Positions 34,301 to 45,692 of a DNA stretch of 64,000 nucleotides are shown piece after piece. Under the pieces are notes generated by a model that searched no databases, was not told where the DNA came from, and was given only the letters and a program-made list of their open reading frames with translations. Position 1 is the stretch's first letter. Each line of letters starts with the position of its first letter. Source of the DNA: Ptychodera flava (Eukaryota; Hemichordata; Enteropneusta; Ptychoderidae); contig NC_091928.1 of the NCBI RefSeq assembly GCF_041260155.1, forward strand, positions 46,416,137-46,480,136. Direction: 5' to 3'. The translations under genes and the position numbers were made by a program.

Positions 34301-36157
34301 ATGAATGGGTGACCATGCATATATTCGACCCCGGTTTTAGACACGAGACATAATTTACATTTTAATTTTATTTTTATTTATTTATTTAAATCAGGCTCAA
34401 GGCCCATAGACGTTACATAAAAAAGGGAAAAAAATGGTAACAGAAAGTACAATTGTTCACATTCAAAAACCGACAAAAATACTAGCTAGTATAAAATATT
34501 TCTCCAATGCCTGCACTGATATGAATCTATATATGTACAATTATAAATATTCTTGACGTAAAAATTTGTGCATTGTTGTATTCTACTGATAAAATTATGA
34601 ACACACTTACGCATTAACTCGCCAAATGATAACACAGAGAACGTAACAAACATAGTACTAGCACTACATCGCCTAGAGAGATTAAAAAGCCGTCTGAAAC
34701 AGTTGTTATATGCAACACGAATTTTGTTGTATGAACTTAATTTAAAATTTGACCAAAGATGACAACAATATAGATTTGAACAGAAAGACTTGAATAACTA
34801 ACTTTAACTTGACTAGAGCAATATGCAAATTTTCTGAAAAAACGCGAGATGAATAAATGGTCATGACCATTAATTCTTTTTCGCGATAGTGTCATTTAAT
34901 TTGTCTAAAACAAGGGTCGAAGATATGCATGGTCACCCATTCATTCAGTGTCTTTCCACATGTCAAACAATATAAATAGAGTCTCGTATCAAACAAAATT
35001 CATGAAAAATGGGCGACTTTGTCCCTTTAAGTCTTTCTTTAGCGTGCGCGTAAAATTCATTACAGTAATCTTTGTTCAAACTTTGTCAAAGGAAACTTTC
35101 AACCATTATCTTCCAAAACAAGGGAAAACAGTGGTTACATGTACCTTGTGAATTTTGGTACTAGAGCCACAAATAAACGTGAATTTACCGATATTTGAAA
35201 TTTAAAATTTGCACTATTGATCCCTGTTGTAATTCTATAGATAATGATGAAATTGTCGATCCCAAAAAATAACAAAAAAAAAACCCAAGACAGTAAAAAC
35301 TTAATTTACAAGAGCTTCAAAATGAGCCAACACAAGTGGTAGAGCAGAAAAGAATTGTAAAAATGTTTGAATATCTGTCACCGAGGCGCATTCTACATTA
35401 AAACATCTGCAGTCATAGTAACGGATAAGGCAATGTCCGTGTATACAGAGTCGTTCGATGCGTTTTAACTGTTTGAGAGATAAATTATTTTGCGACAGCC
35501 TCATGAAACGTGAACAAGCCCCTTTTAATGCGACTGTGAGGATAAAAGGGGCCGATGGTAGTTTTACAATATGTACTAGTGGTAAATAAGCTAATGCGAG
35601 CCAAGTTTTGTTTAATTGCGTGCACTTCTGATGAGATAGGCCTACGTATACATTTTTGTTGAATTAAAAACAACCAAAAACCCCTAAAAACAAAAGCTGG
35701 CTTCATCCTCACATGATACCATAATGTAATTGTCACCTTGCCAACGTTTAATTTTTTCCTCAAAAGTTTAAGAAGACATGAGGCTGCATATATTCATTTT
35801 GTTCATATTGCTATTTCAAAATCCCAGAGAACGGATCTCCTGCAGTTAATGTTGAACGCCCGTGAAGTGTATGAAAAATACATTCAAGATGGCGGACACA
35901 AAGAGGGAGACGATGTGCACAATGGACCGACGCATGTCGGCAAGACCAGCGATTATCACAAAGGATTCACCAACAGTGAAATAACCGCCCAGGTAAGCCA
36001 TGTCACCGCATATGGCGTCGGACCACGAAGCTAGGTTTTAAGAAAAATAATGCCAACCTTTGAGCTTTGTTGCCAATTTTGCTTAGATCGTTATAGTATT
36101 ATGTATGTATGTATGTATGTATGTATGTATGTATGTATGTATGTATGTATGTATGTA

Positions 36158-36205
<48 letters not shown>

Positions 36206-36223
36206 TGTGTGTATGTATGTGTG

Positions 36224-36255
<32 letters not shown>

Positions 36256-39200
36256 TGTATGAAGGCGGGTAGGTAGGTATTGAGGTAGGGATGTTTGTAG
36301 GTAGGTAGGGAGGGAGGTAGGGAGGCAGGTAGGTAGGTAGGTGTCTGTCTGTCTGCCTACCTATCTGTCGGCGCGCATAGTCGCTTTTGTGAAAACCAAT
36401 GTGTAATGTTTTTCAATTGGTCATCATTTGTCCTTATAGTCGTCACTGTTCCTCCTCGCTGGCTACGAGACAACTAGCACACTCCTGGCGTGTTTGGCTT
36501 ACAGTTTAGCAGTGAACCCTGATGTCCAGGAAAAGTTGATTGCTGAAATCGAGGAGGTGATGGCCGAGAAGGAGACGCCTGGTTACGATGACCTCGGCAA
36601 GATGCACTATCTGGACATGGTGATCAACGAGACACTACGTGCTTACCCGCCAGCAGTGAGGTGAGGTTGAGTCTGACAACTTTGAAACACTGTATGTTAG
36701 TTCGTCCCTATACAGATTGAGCAGCCGCAAGTCAATTCAAGAACATGTAATGGAGGAAGTGTTGAGTTTAGAGCTGCTTCAGTATCTTGAAATGAGCAGG
36801 AAAAATATACGAATGTTTGTCCATGTACGTGAGCTTATCTCATGTGACGTTAAAAAAGGTATTGTTAGTGTAAAAGTGGACTGGCCGTTTACATATAATT
36901 GATTTTTCTTTTGTACACAGGATTGAAAGAGTTTGTAATGAGGCCACGACCATTGGCGAAATAAGCATTCCTGAAGGAATGCTTGTATCTGTGCCTGTTT
37001 TTGCCGTGCACTTTGACCCGGAACTGTACCCAGACCCCGAAAAGTTTGACCCTGAAAGGTTTGTCAATAATGGCACGTTCTCTTAACAATAGACGCACTC
37101 TTAAATACTGTCTTACGCACTTGGAAAAGTGTTGGAATTTATTGCATTTTTGAACAATCAAAGAGAATGACTATCGCTGTCAGCGACGCGGAGCTTATCT
37201 TATAGGTGGATGTGTGTCAGTCAACCGGCATCCGTCATCTTTTCACATTTAAATCTTCTTCATGATGGCCGGTCCAATTCCTTTAATATTTAGAGTACCT
37301 GTGCTAAAGGATGAGATTTGTTCAAATTGTGATGAAATATGCAAATTTCAATTTTTTTATGTGAATTTTGCCTGGGGGGACTCTTCTCCTTAATGGCTGG
37401 TCCGACAGCTTTAATGCGTGGTATATAGGTCCTTCGGGTGTCGGATTACCTTATTTTAATGTATTCAAATTTTGTCATTTTTGGTCAAAAAATCCTCATA
37501 AAATCTTCTTCTTCTCAAGATGAGGTACACAGGTACGTAGGGATGATCTAAATGTGTTATTGTGAAATTATTATGGAATCTTCAATTTCTATTTCAGTGA
37601 CCGAATTTTTTGTGATGTTTGATCGAAAAATTTTTTCTCAAAATCTACTCGTTCGATAGCTTCGATATTTGGTTGACATTTCCTGTGGATGATCTTGAAA
37701 TCTTAAATGTTGTATTTTTGTAGCTATTTTTGCCAGTTTTGGTCAGGCCATCCTGAAATGAGCTGAATATTTTGACCTTCCTCATCAACACATGTGTCAC
37801 AAATAGTTGTTCTCTGCAAAACACAGTTAGCTTTATCAACCACTAGGTCACTCGTTAAGAGAATTCTGTACAAATTTGCCTCTTCAACCAATAGGCGGTA
37901 AAATTCTCTTTGTCCTTTTCTTTTTGCAAAATGTCGACGTTTGAATTTATGCATAACACTACAATGTCAAAGTTAAACATCTCAAAAATGTCATGAATTC
38001 TGATATTGAATACTGCCCAAACTCGGTTTCGTTGTTCATATTACGAAATGAAGTATATTCTGGAAGATTCCACATGCCAGAAAATGCCAAGACATTTTGA
38101 CCGGTTGACCTCGCTGTTAATTTTATGCAGGAAATTACAATAACAATGCTTGGTCGAATGACGCAGTGCCTTGAGGGTGGGATCGCCAGTGGTATATGGG
38201 GAGGAGTACCTTCCCGATGGTGATAAATGGTGCAGATTACCGTCGCCTAGGTGACTGGCGTATACGCGTGCCAAAAGACACCTATGGTTGATTTCCTGTT
38301 GCCCAGTCGGATGGCAGAGTTGCAAATACCTGGACTGAACCATTTGGTTTTTTGTGGGTGTCGGCGGTACTTTGACAATATAAGTAAAGATGCACATATA
38401 TTGAGTTTATTGTCTTGTTTATGAGCAGCCAGTATTTCCAACAGCATAAATTATGTGCATTTGCCCTTGAAGAAATAAATAATTTTCGAATAAAACATCG
38501 CGAATGTAACTACATTCCTTAAGCTCGACGTGCCCCAAAGAACCATAAAATCGCCCGACTTTCGATTGAAGAGATAAATGAGTTTTGCCAAACCGCGTAT
38601 ACAGAAAAAGTGGCAGATGACTTTATTTTTAGAATCATAGACAGTATAGCGAGATGCAAAAAATGTGAAACAGGCTCCCCACCTAATTATCCTAAATGTT
38701 TATGTATCGAGTTTGTGTTTGATTCGTTTCGAAAATGTTTCCTACATTCATATCCGATTGTTTGTGTTCATGAAATGTTTGTTTCGCTTTGCATATTTGT
38801 AGAGAAGTTTGGATTAGTGTGTACGGTAATGTTTTGTTTGTGTGGGGAAAGCTTATGGCGAGACGCAGCCGGACCTATGCTGTTACAAAAGTTGATAGAG
38901 TCGCCCTTTGACGCTTGCGTTTCGAAACCCGAGTATGGTTTCTCATCAGTCGCAGTGTAGATTCTTTCCTTAGTTTGTGTTTGTGAAAATTTATTTTAAT
39001 GCATTTTAGTGGTCTTGCTTTCCGATTAGCGAGGCAAGTAGATTAATTTGGTCACGTTGTGAGTCCGTTTGGTGGTTCGGTTTGTTTGTTCTATATTTCT
39101 TTACTTCGGTAAATTTTGTTTCGACTGGTGTGTCTTTTAGATTTTTGCGGAGGTTTGTGAATTTTTAGGCAATAAGTACCACTGCGGGGTACGGATTTTA

Positions 39201-42200
39201 TGTTTATTGGATCAAGATACTCACAAGTATCCTGGTTGATGTGCTTGTTCTCGTACATTTTGATTCATAGTTCGTTTACTTTGTTTACTGTTTGTTCTGG
39301 CTTGTTGTGTATAATACTGAGTGTTACGTAATTGCCTTTCGCATTCGAGTACGTGATCGTTTGTGTTGACAATAACGAAAAACCGACCCTTGTCGAAGGG
39401 TTATTTTCCCAAAATTTGTCCATTGTTTGCAAGCTGGTTTATCGCGATTCTTTTGGCACGCGACATGTTTTGTTTCCTTGTTTGAAAGGGTATCTCTAGA
39501 AGTGCGAGTTTAGAAGCTTCAGATAGCTTTCAAGTTTTTTTTTTTTGTTGTTCGTGGAGTCCAATTTGACTTTTCTTTGAATTGGTGTTGCGATTGTTTG
39601 TGTCTCACGATGTAGCGTAGTCACATTATACGACTTTATTTGTTGAAATCCTGAGGTGGTTTTATTCTTTTTGGTTTTGTTGGTGTCTGAATGAATTTTA
39701 AGGCTTTTGCCTAGTACTATTTTTCGGAGTTTCATAGTTTGAGCGATGATAGGTTGTTGTTGAATTTCATGTTGTTGTCGGCTTTTCTTTAGAAATAGCT
39801 TATTTATTTCCACGGCCATGTTTTCTGTTACGTTACTGTGATTGTTTATTTTGTATTTAATGTTGTGTTTCAGTTGTTTGTTATGTGTACGATTTTTGTT
39901 ATTTATTTTAAGTGTGTGCGTTCTATGTCATTTTATCGTATTTTTTTGTAGTTCTCTTTTTGGAGTATTTGGTGGCCCTGAAAAGGGCCGCTTGGTGTGG
40001 GTTTTTGTTAGCGCTTGGCGCGTTTGTTTTGGCGATGAGCCTAGCTTTTTTATGCTTCTTTTCGCCGATTCGATGTGCTTGGTGAGTAGGTGTTTGCCGC
40101 CTTCTTGTCACTGTGTGTGCGTACATGGACAGTCTGCATAGCCCTTAATGTAGTATCGATTTTGATCAAACTTACAATTTAGGAGTATATATCAAAACTG
40201 ATAAATGATTTATGTGATTACTGTAGCTATAGATAGGCTACACTCAGGACGGGCAGCGACGGGCAGTAATTAGTAGGCAAAACAAGTGTTTTTCACCGTG
40301 GGCAGAACTCGGTGCAATGATACTGAACATTAATAGTAAGCCTGTCACCTTGAAGGTAATACTGTAGGTGAAACAAGGACTTCAAACGCACGATGGTACA
40401 AACAACACCACAAGTGAAACGTACACATAGAAATACACGCGTTCCTACGTTATGCCCACCCGGGCCACACGATTAAAATATGACTGATACTGCTGGATAG
40501 TGTTAATTGGGTCGGTAAACAGTCAATTAATAGTTTAATTGACTACCTGGGTGATTGGCAGGTCGTGTCCAACGACGCATATGCAAAGCAGGCCAAAAGA
40601 CAAAAGCCCCCAAAGTTATTGACAGCTGGCCAGGGGTCACCATGAATACGTAATGAAGCTTCACTACGCAGAAACTGCGTAGTCAAGCCCTTCTTAACCG
40701 GTCAAACCCTCTTGGCATTTTCCCTCATGCAGACTCCTCTTCGGGCAGTAGACTAAAAGGAGAAAATGAAAAATGGGAAAATATTTTGAGAAAAAGTAAT
40801 GGCGATGTGTCATATGACTGGTAAATGATCTTACAAGAGAATGGTGTGAACCTAGAACCTGAAAGTATTATTTCCACATTATCACAGATTTTCCAAGGAA
40901 GAGAAGGAGAAACGTCACCCCTTCGCATGGTTGCCGTTCGGAGCTGGTCCTCGTAATTGTATTGGGATGAGGTTAGCCCTCATGTCTGCGAAAATTGCCG
41001 TTGTGCGCACGCTCAGGAAGTTCACCTTTGAACCGTGTGCAGAAACCCCGGTAAGATGTTATCGTATGACAAATGTTGCAATAATTTCTAACCGTGTGTG
41101 TGACTGGGTTTGTGTGTCCGTCCGTCCTTCTGTCCGTAGATAGATTAGTCATAACTTAAAAATAATTGGTAAAGATATCATCCAGTTTGGTACTCATTGT
41201 TATGGAAAGATCTAGATCTGATAAGCTTTTTATGGATGCAGTCTGCATAATTAACGGTCGTGCAAATAATAAATGAATTTGTGTATTAGGCTATATCTGA
41301 AGAAGTACTCAACTAAATGTGATGTAACTATGCAGGTACTCAAATTTTCTAAGGTAGTAATATGCTAAAACTTTATTAGGCATGGCTTACAGATCATTAG
41401 CTCATTCTCATATTTAACTAATTCTATAATTGGATTACGTATCAATCCTGAGTGCACTGGTTTTGAATAGATCTCTGTTCCTGATTGATCATAGATATTT
41501 TTCTTAATATGCGGTAAGTTTGATGACAACGACATTCTTATTGTCCAAAGATATTCATTAGCTTGGCAGATTAAATGTAGTGTGAAGTTTCTATAACACA
41601 AGCAGTCAATGTTTTTCAGCGTATTGACCTTTCGATCTGTTACACACCGCCATCTAGAGGTCAAATATAAATTATTAATTTCTTTTTGCCATTTTGATGA
41701 AGATCGTCGTCCATGACAAATCGAAAGCTCAACACGCTGAAAAACATTGACTAATTGTGTTTAGAACTTCATACCACATTCTTGTTATTAGCTCATTGAC
41801 ATATTTTATGAAATTGTTCAATTAGGTTATATATCATAACTGTATGCGATAATTCTGGTCAGAACTCTGTTGTACATTTATCATACTTAGTTATATTTAT
41901 GCTGAAAGTTCGATGACCATGACATACTGGTTAATGGCTTCACGCATTTAATGAAATTCTGTAGGCCTCATTAGGCTTCAAAGTTTTCATGTCAATAGTG
42001 AATCGACTGAATTTCAATAGACCTGTAAGGTACAGCAGTCACATTTACATAATGGCATATCATAATTAGCTCATTTACATATTTAATGATTTCTGTAATT
42101 AGGCCTTGAACAAAACTGAATGTAGAGGATTTGATCAGAAGTCAAAGGAACATTTGACATTCTTTTGCTTATGCGGAAAGTTTAATGATCATGTTATGTT

Positions 42201-42960
42201 TATATCATACCTGTATTTCCTCTTGCTGAAAATTTGACGAGTGGGACATATCATAATTTTTTCATTTTCTGATTTATGAATGACCAACCGTAAGTCGGCC
42301 AAATATCAAAGCTGAATACAATGAATTTGAACGAGAACTGTGTTTACCCCTAACATTATAAGGGTGACAAGCAGCAAGTTTGTGTATAGTATACACAAAT
42401 ATCTATTAACACCAATATTTTTCAATTTTTGCTTCCATACCATGTTTCTGATGCATTACTTTTTGCACACGGTGTCCATCTTGCTTTGATTTTGTATATA
42501 AACAAGGAATAGATGTAGTAGTTTCGGAAACTTGGATGTTCTATAGACATGTAAATATGCATTCGCAAGATCATCGACTTGTGAGATATCAACTCTGGCA
42601 CGCGAGTCTAATGTTGCATATACACGATACACACTGGCCATAAAAGGAGATTGAAAGTAAGATAAAAACAATGTGACAATGTAAGTGTGGATATAAAGTT
42701 AATATGCTATAGTGTACCGCTGTGTTCGTTGTAGAGAATGACATTTGGACAAACAGAGAACGCTCTCAAACTGAAAACCCTCCATTTTTACGTCAATGCT
42801 ACTTCAGATAACAACAGTCGCTATCAGACGACATTTTCAATCTAACTGTGTATTAATATTGACGTTTCTTTTGTTTTAACAGATACCACTGAAGCCTGGC
42901 AAGGATTCCAGGGTTATACCGCCAGAGGACGTTCCTGTCAGAGTAAAAGCGAGAGAGTGA
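24471..42960 (+). CDS. Cytochrome P450, CYP3A-like, copy 2 (complete, 13 exons, 522 aa)
   Basis: Complete tandem paralogue of copy 1. Exons: 24471-24541 (or the alternative 24828-24898), 26337-26430, 28169-28221, 28858-28954, 29914-30030, 31159-31247, 32914-33062, 33760-33893, 35828-35992, 36440-36660, 36921-37058, 40888-41050, 42883-42960. Lengths sum to 1569 bases, 522 codons plus TGA, close to the roughly 500 residues usual for CYP3A. The N-terminus MTDIFGVLPLSWGL plus a run of hydrophobics is the membrane anchor. AGYETT is at about residues 330-335, ETLR at 387-390, and FGAGPRNCIG at 460-469 with the haem-ligand cysteine near 467. All catalytic motifs are intact, so an active enzyme is expected. 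Family knowledge suggests oxidation of lipophilic substrates with P450 reductase; the actual substrate cannot be read here. Exon lengths match copy 1 exactly, so drift is confined to introns and point substitutions. Confidence 0.94.
24828..24898 (+). CDS. P450 copy 2, first exon, version b (local duplicate)
   Basis: Near-identical repeat of the exon at 24471, again 71 bases ending in GTAAGT and in the same phase. The third codon is GAT in both; the few base differences I see are silent. About 100 bases upstream and 20 downstream are duplicated as well, with about 40 extra bases inserted in the 5' part of this copy (around 24757-24800). If transcription starts upstream of version a, only one of the two can be used per mRNA. 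Which one is used cannot be decided from sequence. Confidence 0.85.
25554..25594. repeat. Small palindrome in intron 1 of P450 copy 2
   Basis: GTTTAAACCATGGAGC is repeated inverted as GAGCTCCATGTTTAAAC around a loop of about 8 bases (CAGAAACG). Confidence 0.85.
25718..25860. mobile_element. Foldback element with a 9-bp target duplication
   Basis: Arms of about 60 bases (outer end TAGCTGTGGAAACG, mirrored at the right) surround a loop of about 20 bases. Flanks are GGAGGCAGC (25709-25717) and GGAGGTAGC (25861-25869). A 9-bp duplication suggests MULE-type mobility, by analogy only. Confidence 0.7.
27217..27880. mobile_element. TTAA-flanked foldback element, family 3, intron 2 of P450 copy 2
   Basis: Ends begin GGTTCCAAGACAA, and the two halves (about 330 bases each) are imperfect inverted copies, so nearly the whole element is a palindrome. 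TTAA lies at 27213-27216 and 27881-27884. The interrupted target GAGTTAACACAG is intact in a family-1 element at about 44665, so the insertion site inside an older family-1 element is exact. Absent from P450 copy 1. Confidence 0.88.
28247..28304. repeat. (GA)n microsatellite, intron 3 of P450 copy 2
   Basis: About 29 GA units, absent from copy 1 at the matching place. Confidence 0.97.
29022..29235. mobile_element. Family-6 miniature element, intron 4 of P450 copy 2
   Basis: Orthologous to 4066-4286, with the same terminal repeats and the same position relative to exon 4. Confidence 0.65.
31521..32108 (-). mobile_element. Solo LTR fossil, intron 6 of P450 copy 2
   Basis: 588 bp starting TGTTA and ending TAACA, with TTAG on both sides (31517-31520 and 32109-32112). 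P450 copy 1 keeps the empty site with a single TTAG (near 6924). Read on the minus strand it has a TATA-box-like GTATAAAAGG and an AATAAA near its 3' end, as an LTR should. No internal region is left, so the element recombined down to one LTR. Family (Gypsy or BEL) not assigned. It is younger than the P450 duplication. Confidence 0.72.
32341..32677 (+). mobile_element. Family-1 miniature element, intron 6 of P450 copy 2
   Basis: Begins GGTAGAACACGCCTCGG and ends CGAGGCGCATACAGTATTACC. It is the orthologue of the element split in copy 1 by the 4.5-kb composite (halves at about 7119-7360 and 11856-11950). Confidence 0.7.
34219..35026. mobile_element. TTAA-flanked long-TIR element, family 2 (piggyBac-like target), intron 8 of P450 copy 2
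   Basis: TIRs of about 125 bases begin AGGGACAAAGTCGCCC, with TTAA at 34215-34218 and 35027-35030. Copy 1 shows the empty site, GAAAGTTTAAGTCTT near 13627, with one TTAA. No transposase is seen. The interior holds a fragment of LINE ORF2. Confidence 0.92.
34362..34790 (-). mobile_element. LINE 3' fragment inside the family-2 element
   Basis: On the minus strand: NNCFRRLFNLSRRCSAST and neighbours, typical of the C-terminal part of a non-LTR ORF2, ending in an (AAAT)n tail at about 34362-34387. It differs in sequence from the LINE in copy 1. Severely 5'-truncated. Confidence 0.7.
36101..36260. repeat. (ATGT)n/(GT)n microsatellite, intron 9 of P450 copy 2
   Basis: Compound ATGT and GT repeat followed by GTAG-rich sequence to about 36345. 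Copy 1 has only a short version near 15140-15195. Confidence 0.96.
37171..37780 (+). mobile_element. Family II Helentron-like element, intron 11 of P450 copy 2
   Basis: Orthologue of 16040-16620, with its 5' hairpin reduced. It contains the same tandem units of about 148 bp. Confidence 0.5.
38073..40729. mobile_element. TIR-bounded 2.66-kb insertion in intron 11 of P450 copy 2
   Basis: Ends CATG(CC/AG) plus GAAAATGCCAAGA and a TTTGACCGGTT block are inverted at the two termini, with CA on each side (38071-38072, 40730-40731). Copy 1 has the intact site GATTCCAGACTCC near 16690. The superfamily is not recognised and no transposase is visible. The interior from about 38390 to 40140 contains a retroelement relic. 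Confidence 0.75.
38550..40130 (-). mobile_element. Penelope-like retroelement relic (broken)
   Basis: Short minus-strand stretches around 39100-39420 resemble the reverse transcriptase region of Penelope-like elements (a DKG followed by FVIVNTND, and WYLLPK). Lysine-rich frames upstream (39496-39819) may belong to its N-terminal part. It is an old, degenerate fossil with many breaks. Class assignment is by motif resemblance only. Confidence 0.5.
41543..41775. mobile_element. Miniature TIR element with about 11-bp target duplication, intron 12 of P450 copy 2
   Basis: Inverted repeats include GTCAATGTTTTTCAGCGT. Flanks ACATTCTTATT (41532-41542) and ACATTCTTGTT (41776-41786) look like a duplicated target. 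Copy 1 has a single ACATTCCTATT near 17518. Confidence 0.7.
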
Positions 42961-44507
42961 TTACAGTTTTATAACGGTCACTAAAATGATTCAATGTCAC
43001 GAATTTGATCCTGGAGTCGCTTTTAAAAGATTCTTACTTTGATGTTTTGTTGATCATTTCTCTTTAAAATGCAACAATTGCCGACTTACCGTCAATGTCA
43101 TCTCACCTATCTCAACCATTATGCAGATTGTGTACGCCTTGACTCTCGAGCGGAGCATTGAGAACGCCGCGCCCTCTAGCGACGGATCTTCCATTCTACT
43201 GTTCACGCAGCTGCCTACAGTTAAACCGTTATAAACATAAGACTGACCCTTGCTGCAACGCAAAATCTTCACTGAGATAAACTTTACACACACTTGATCG
43301 CCAATAGTTGACCACTTGTGACGTTATGCACTACAAATTTTAAAACTCAAGGGGTATCCGATACTGGCAAATTCTTGGACGGTTTGTATGTAAATGTCCT
43401 GATAGCCATATTAGATATGTGAAATATTTTTGCATAATGTAAAAAATTGCTTTTGCATATTCAAACTTTGGTTAATTCGTTGTTGTCACGTCATACTTTA
43501 AAATCTGTAGCTAGGCAGTCTTATATAAAATTGTTATAATCGTAATATACGGTAGTACTCCCAATCGAAAGACAAACTTTTGCTCGATAATGGGAACGTT
43601 TCAACATTCCGTTTCGAAATTGGGAATAAATTCGAGGATTAACCATACGAATTTTATGTACTAGAGAAGGAAAACACCCGACTGCGGACACTGACATTAT
43701 AAATGACCGTTCTTTTTATAAAACTCTGTGGAAAAAAACAATATTTCCGATTTTCACAAAATTAATCCAGTGAAACTTTATTTACTTAACCAGCTTTAAA
43801 CAAGCCATGACAAGTAATGGACAATTTTTTTTAAACCGAAAGCTATCTGTTGTTTCGTTTAGTAGATGAAATATTAGAATCTAATGAAGCGATTTATTTT
43901 TTGAGTGAGGAAGACAGCTTCTTGCAGCAAAGCCCAAACCACTTATCACAGACGCGAATAATAGCAACTATCAATTGATATAGAAATTTACTTGCTGTGA
44001 TTTTAACTTATGATGATGTCAAATAAATACAGACCTCTTAACGAAAGACATGAAAAAAGCTTCAAAATGGGACGACCAGATCATGTGATACGATCGCTTT
44101 AGTTGAAGGCACTGTCCTGATTTCCCATGATGCTTGATAGCTGATCATGAAGACAATTTTAGGAATGTTCGAAAGCCTATAGCGAGAACACTGTTGATAC
44201 ACACAAGATTAATATTGTGTATTTAGCTATGGAGACTCCTCTCGCACGACGAATCTTGTAATTTCCGTTGTTCTGGTGTGACGTCAGGGAGTCCATCTGT
44301 AAGTTACAGTCGAGCCTTATCTCAGATCGTACACAGGAAGTGAACAGAAGTAACCATGACTAGCGGGACTAGCGTCAGGATTTTATATTCAAGTTAGATT
44401 AGAGGTAGAATGGGCCTCAGGAACTAGCCTAACTCTCAAATTTTTACAATATTGTACTTACGTATTGCAAATTTCATTTTCAATTATAAATACGCAAGTC
44501 TCATTAA

Positions 44508-44859
44508 GGTAGAACGCACCTCGGGGACAGACATTCGGACTCTCAAACTTTTACAATTCTCTTCTGATATACCACATGTGGGGGTTCATTTTAAAGCTCT
44601 TGGTGAAAGAAAACTTTTCACCGGCTTAGTTTTTCGAAATTCGAAAATTTTCATTTTTCTCCATAGAGTTAACACAGGGATGGCGGCCCTTTTGAATTTC
44701 TAATATCGGTAAATCTTGGGTAATTTGTTTCTCTAGTACCAAAATTTGCACGGTGACCCTCTATTTTTATTCTTGATTTTGAAAGAGAATGATTGAAAGA
44801 TTCCTTGAGGAAAGTTAGAGCAAAATTTTAAGTCTTTCACTTTCGAGGTGCATACTACC
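44508..44859 (+). mobile_element. TTAA-flanked miniature element, family 1 (intact reference copy)
   Basis: 352 bp; ends GGTAGAACGCACCTCG and CGAGGTGCATACTACC are inverted, with TTAA at 44504-44507 and 44860-44863. No coding. At least eight relatives occur in the window. Confidence 0.88.
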
Positions 44860-45227
44860 TTAAGCAACGACGGGGAAAAGGGCAATGTTGGAGTCAGAAA
44901 TAACAGCTTAGAGCTTATCGAGCCTTGTCCCATTTTCGTGAAATTTACATTTCATTATTTGCCTTGAAGAGTTAATTATATCAACCGTTTGTCAAAAATC
45001 TATAATTTAAGTGTAAATATTAAACAAATATTCACAAATCTTAGTATTCATTTAAGAGATGCTGTCTTAACGATTTTATTAATAAATGACTTGATGCACT
45101 TGGTTTGACAATAAGTGGTAGTTTATTCCAGACCTTTGCACACATATATGAGTGACGCAAACTGTCCTGCAGTTTTACGTAGTTTCATTAAAGGTAAGTT
45201 TTGACCAAGTTTAAATATGCTGGAATA

Positions 45228-45515
45228 CCTAATGTGGTAGCTCATTTTAAAAACTCTTTTGAGTAAGAAAAAAATTCGCCTTCTCAGTTTGTTGAAAATC
45301 GAACATGTTATTTTTCCAAAAGAGTTAACAAAAGGATGGCAGCCATTTGGAATGTCAAATACCAAGAAATTTTAAGGTAATTTGTTTCTCGTACCAAAAT
45401 TTGCACGGCGATCCCCGATTTTTTTCCTTGATTTTGAAAGAGAATAGTTGAAATATTCCTCGAGGAAAGTCTGAGCAAAAGTTTAAGTCTTTCAATTTTG
45501 AGGCGCATGCCACCT
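45228..45515 (+). mobile_element. Family-1 miniature element, 5' end missing
   Basis: Internal blocks (TTTTTCCAAAAGAGTTAAC, TAATTTGTTTCTC, CTTGATTTTGAAAGAGAAT) and the right end GAGGCGCATGCCACC match 44508-44859. Confidence 0.7.
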
Positions 45516-45692
45516 AGCGATGTATTTCTTTCATTTTGAGTTGACGGGGTGAAAGTTGGAAGTGATTGCTTGCTCAATGGGTTTTGAAGAGGCTGCTCTC
45601 GACTTTTACTGTTCCCCTCTTAACACAAGAGATGTCATCAGCACATACAGAGACGAATGCAATAATGCTACTAATCCAATTTTCTACTTTTT

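Noticed and set aside
38610-38960. 116-codon + strand frame (MADDFIFRIID...)
   Set aside because: It lies inside the degenerate retroelement insertion; no family resemblance on the + strand and no splice signals tie it to a gene.
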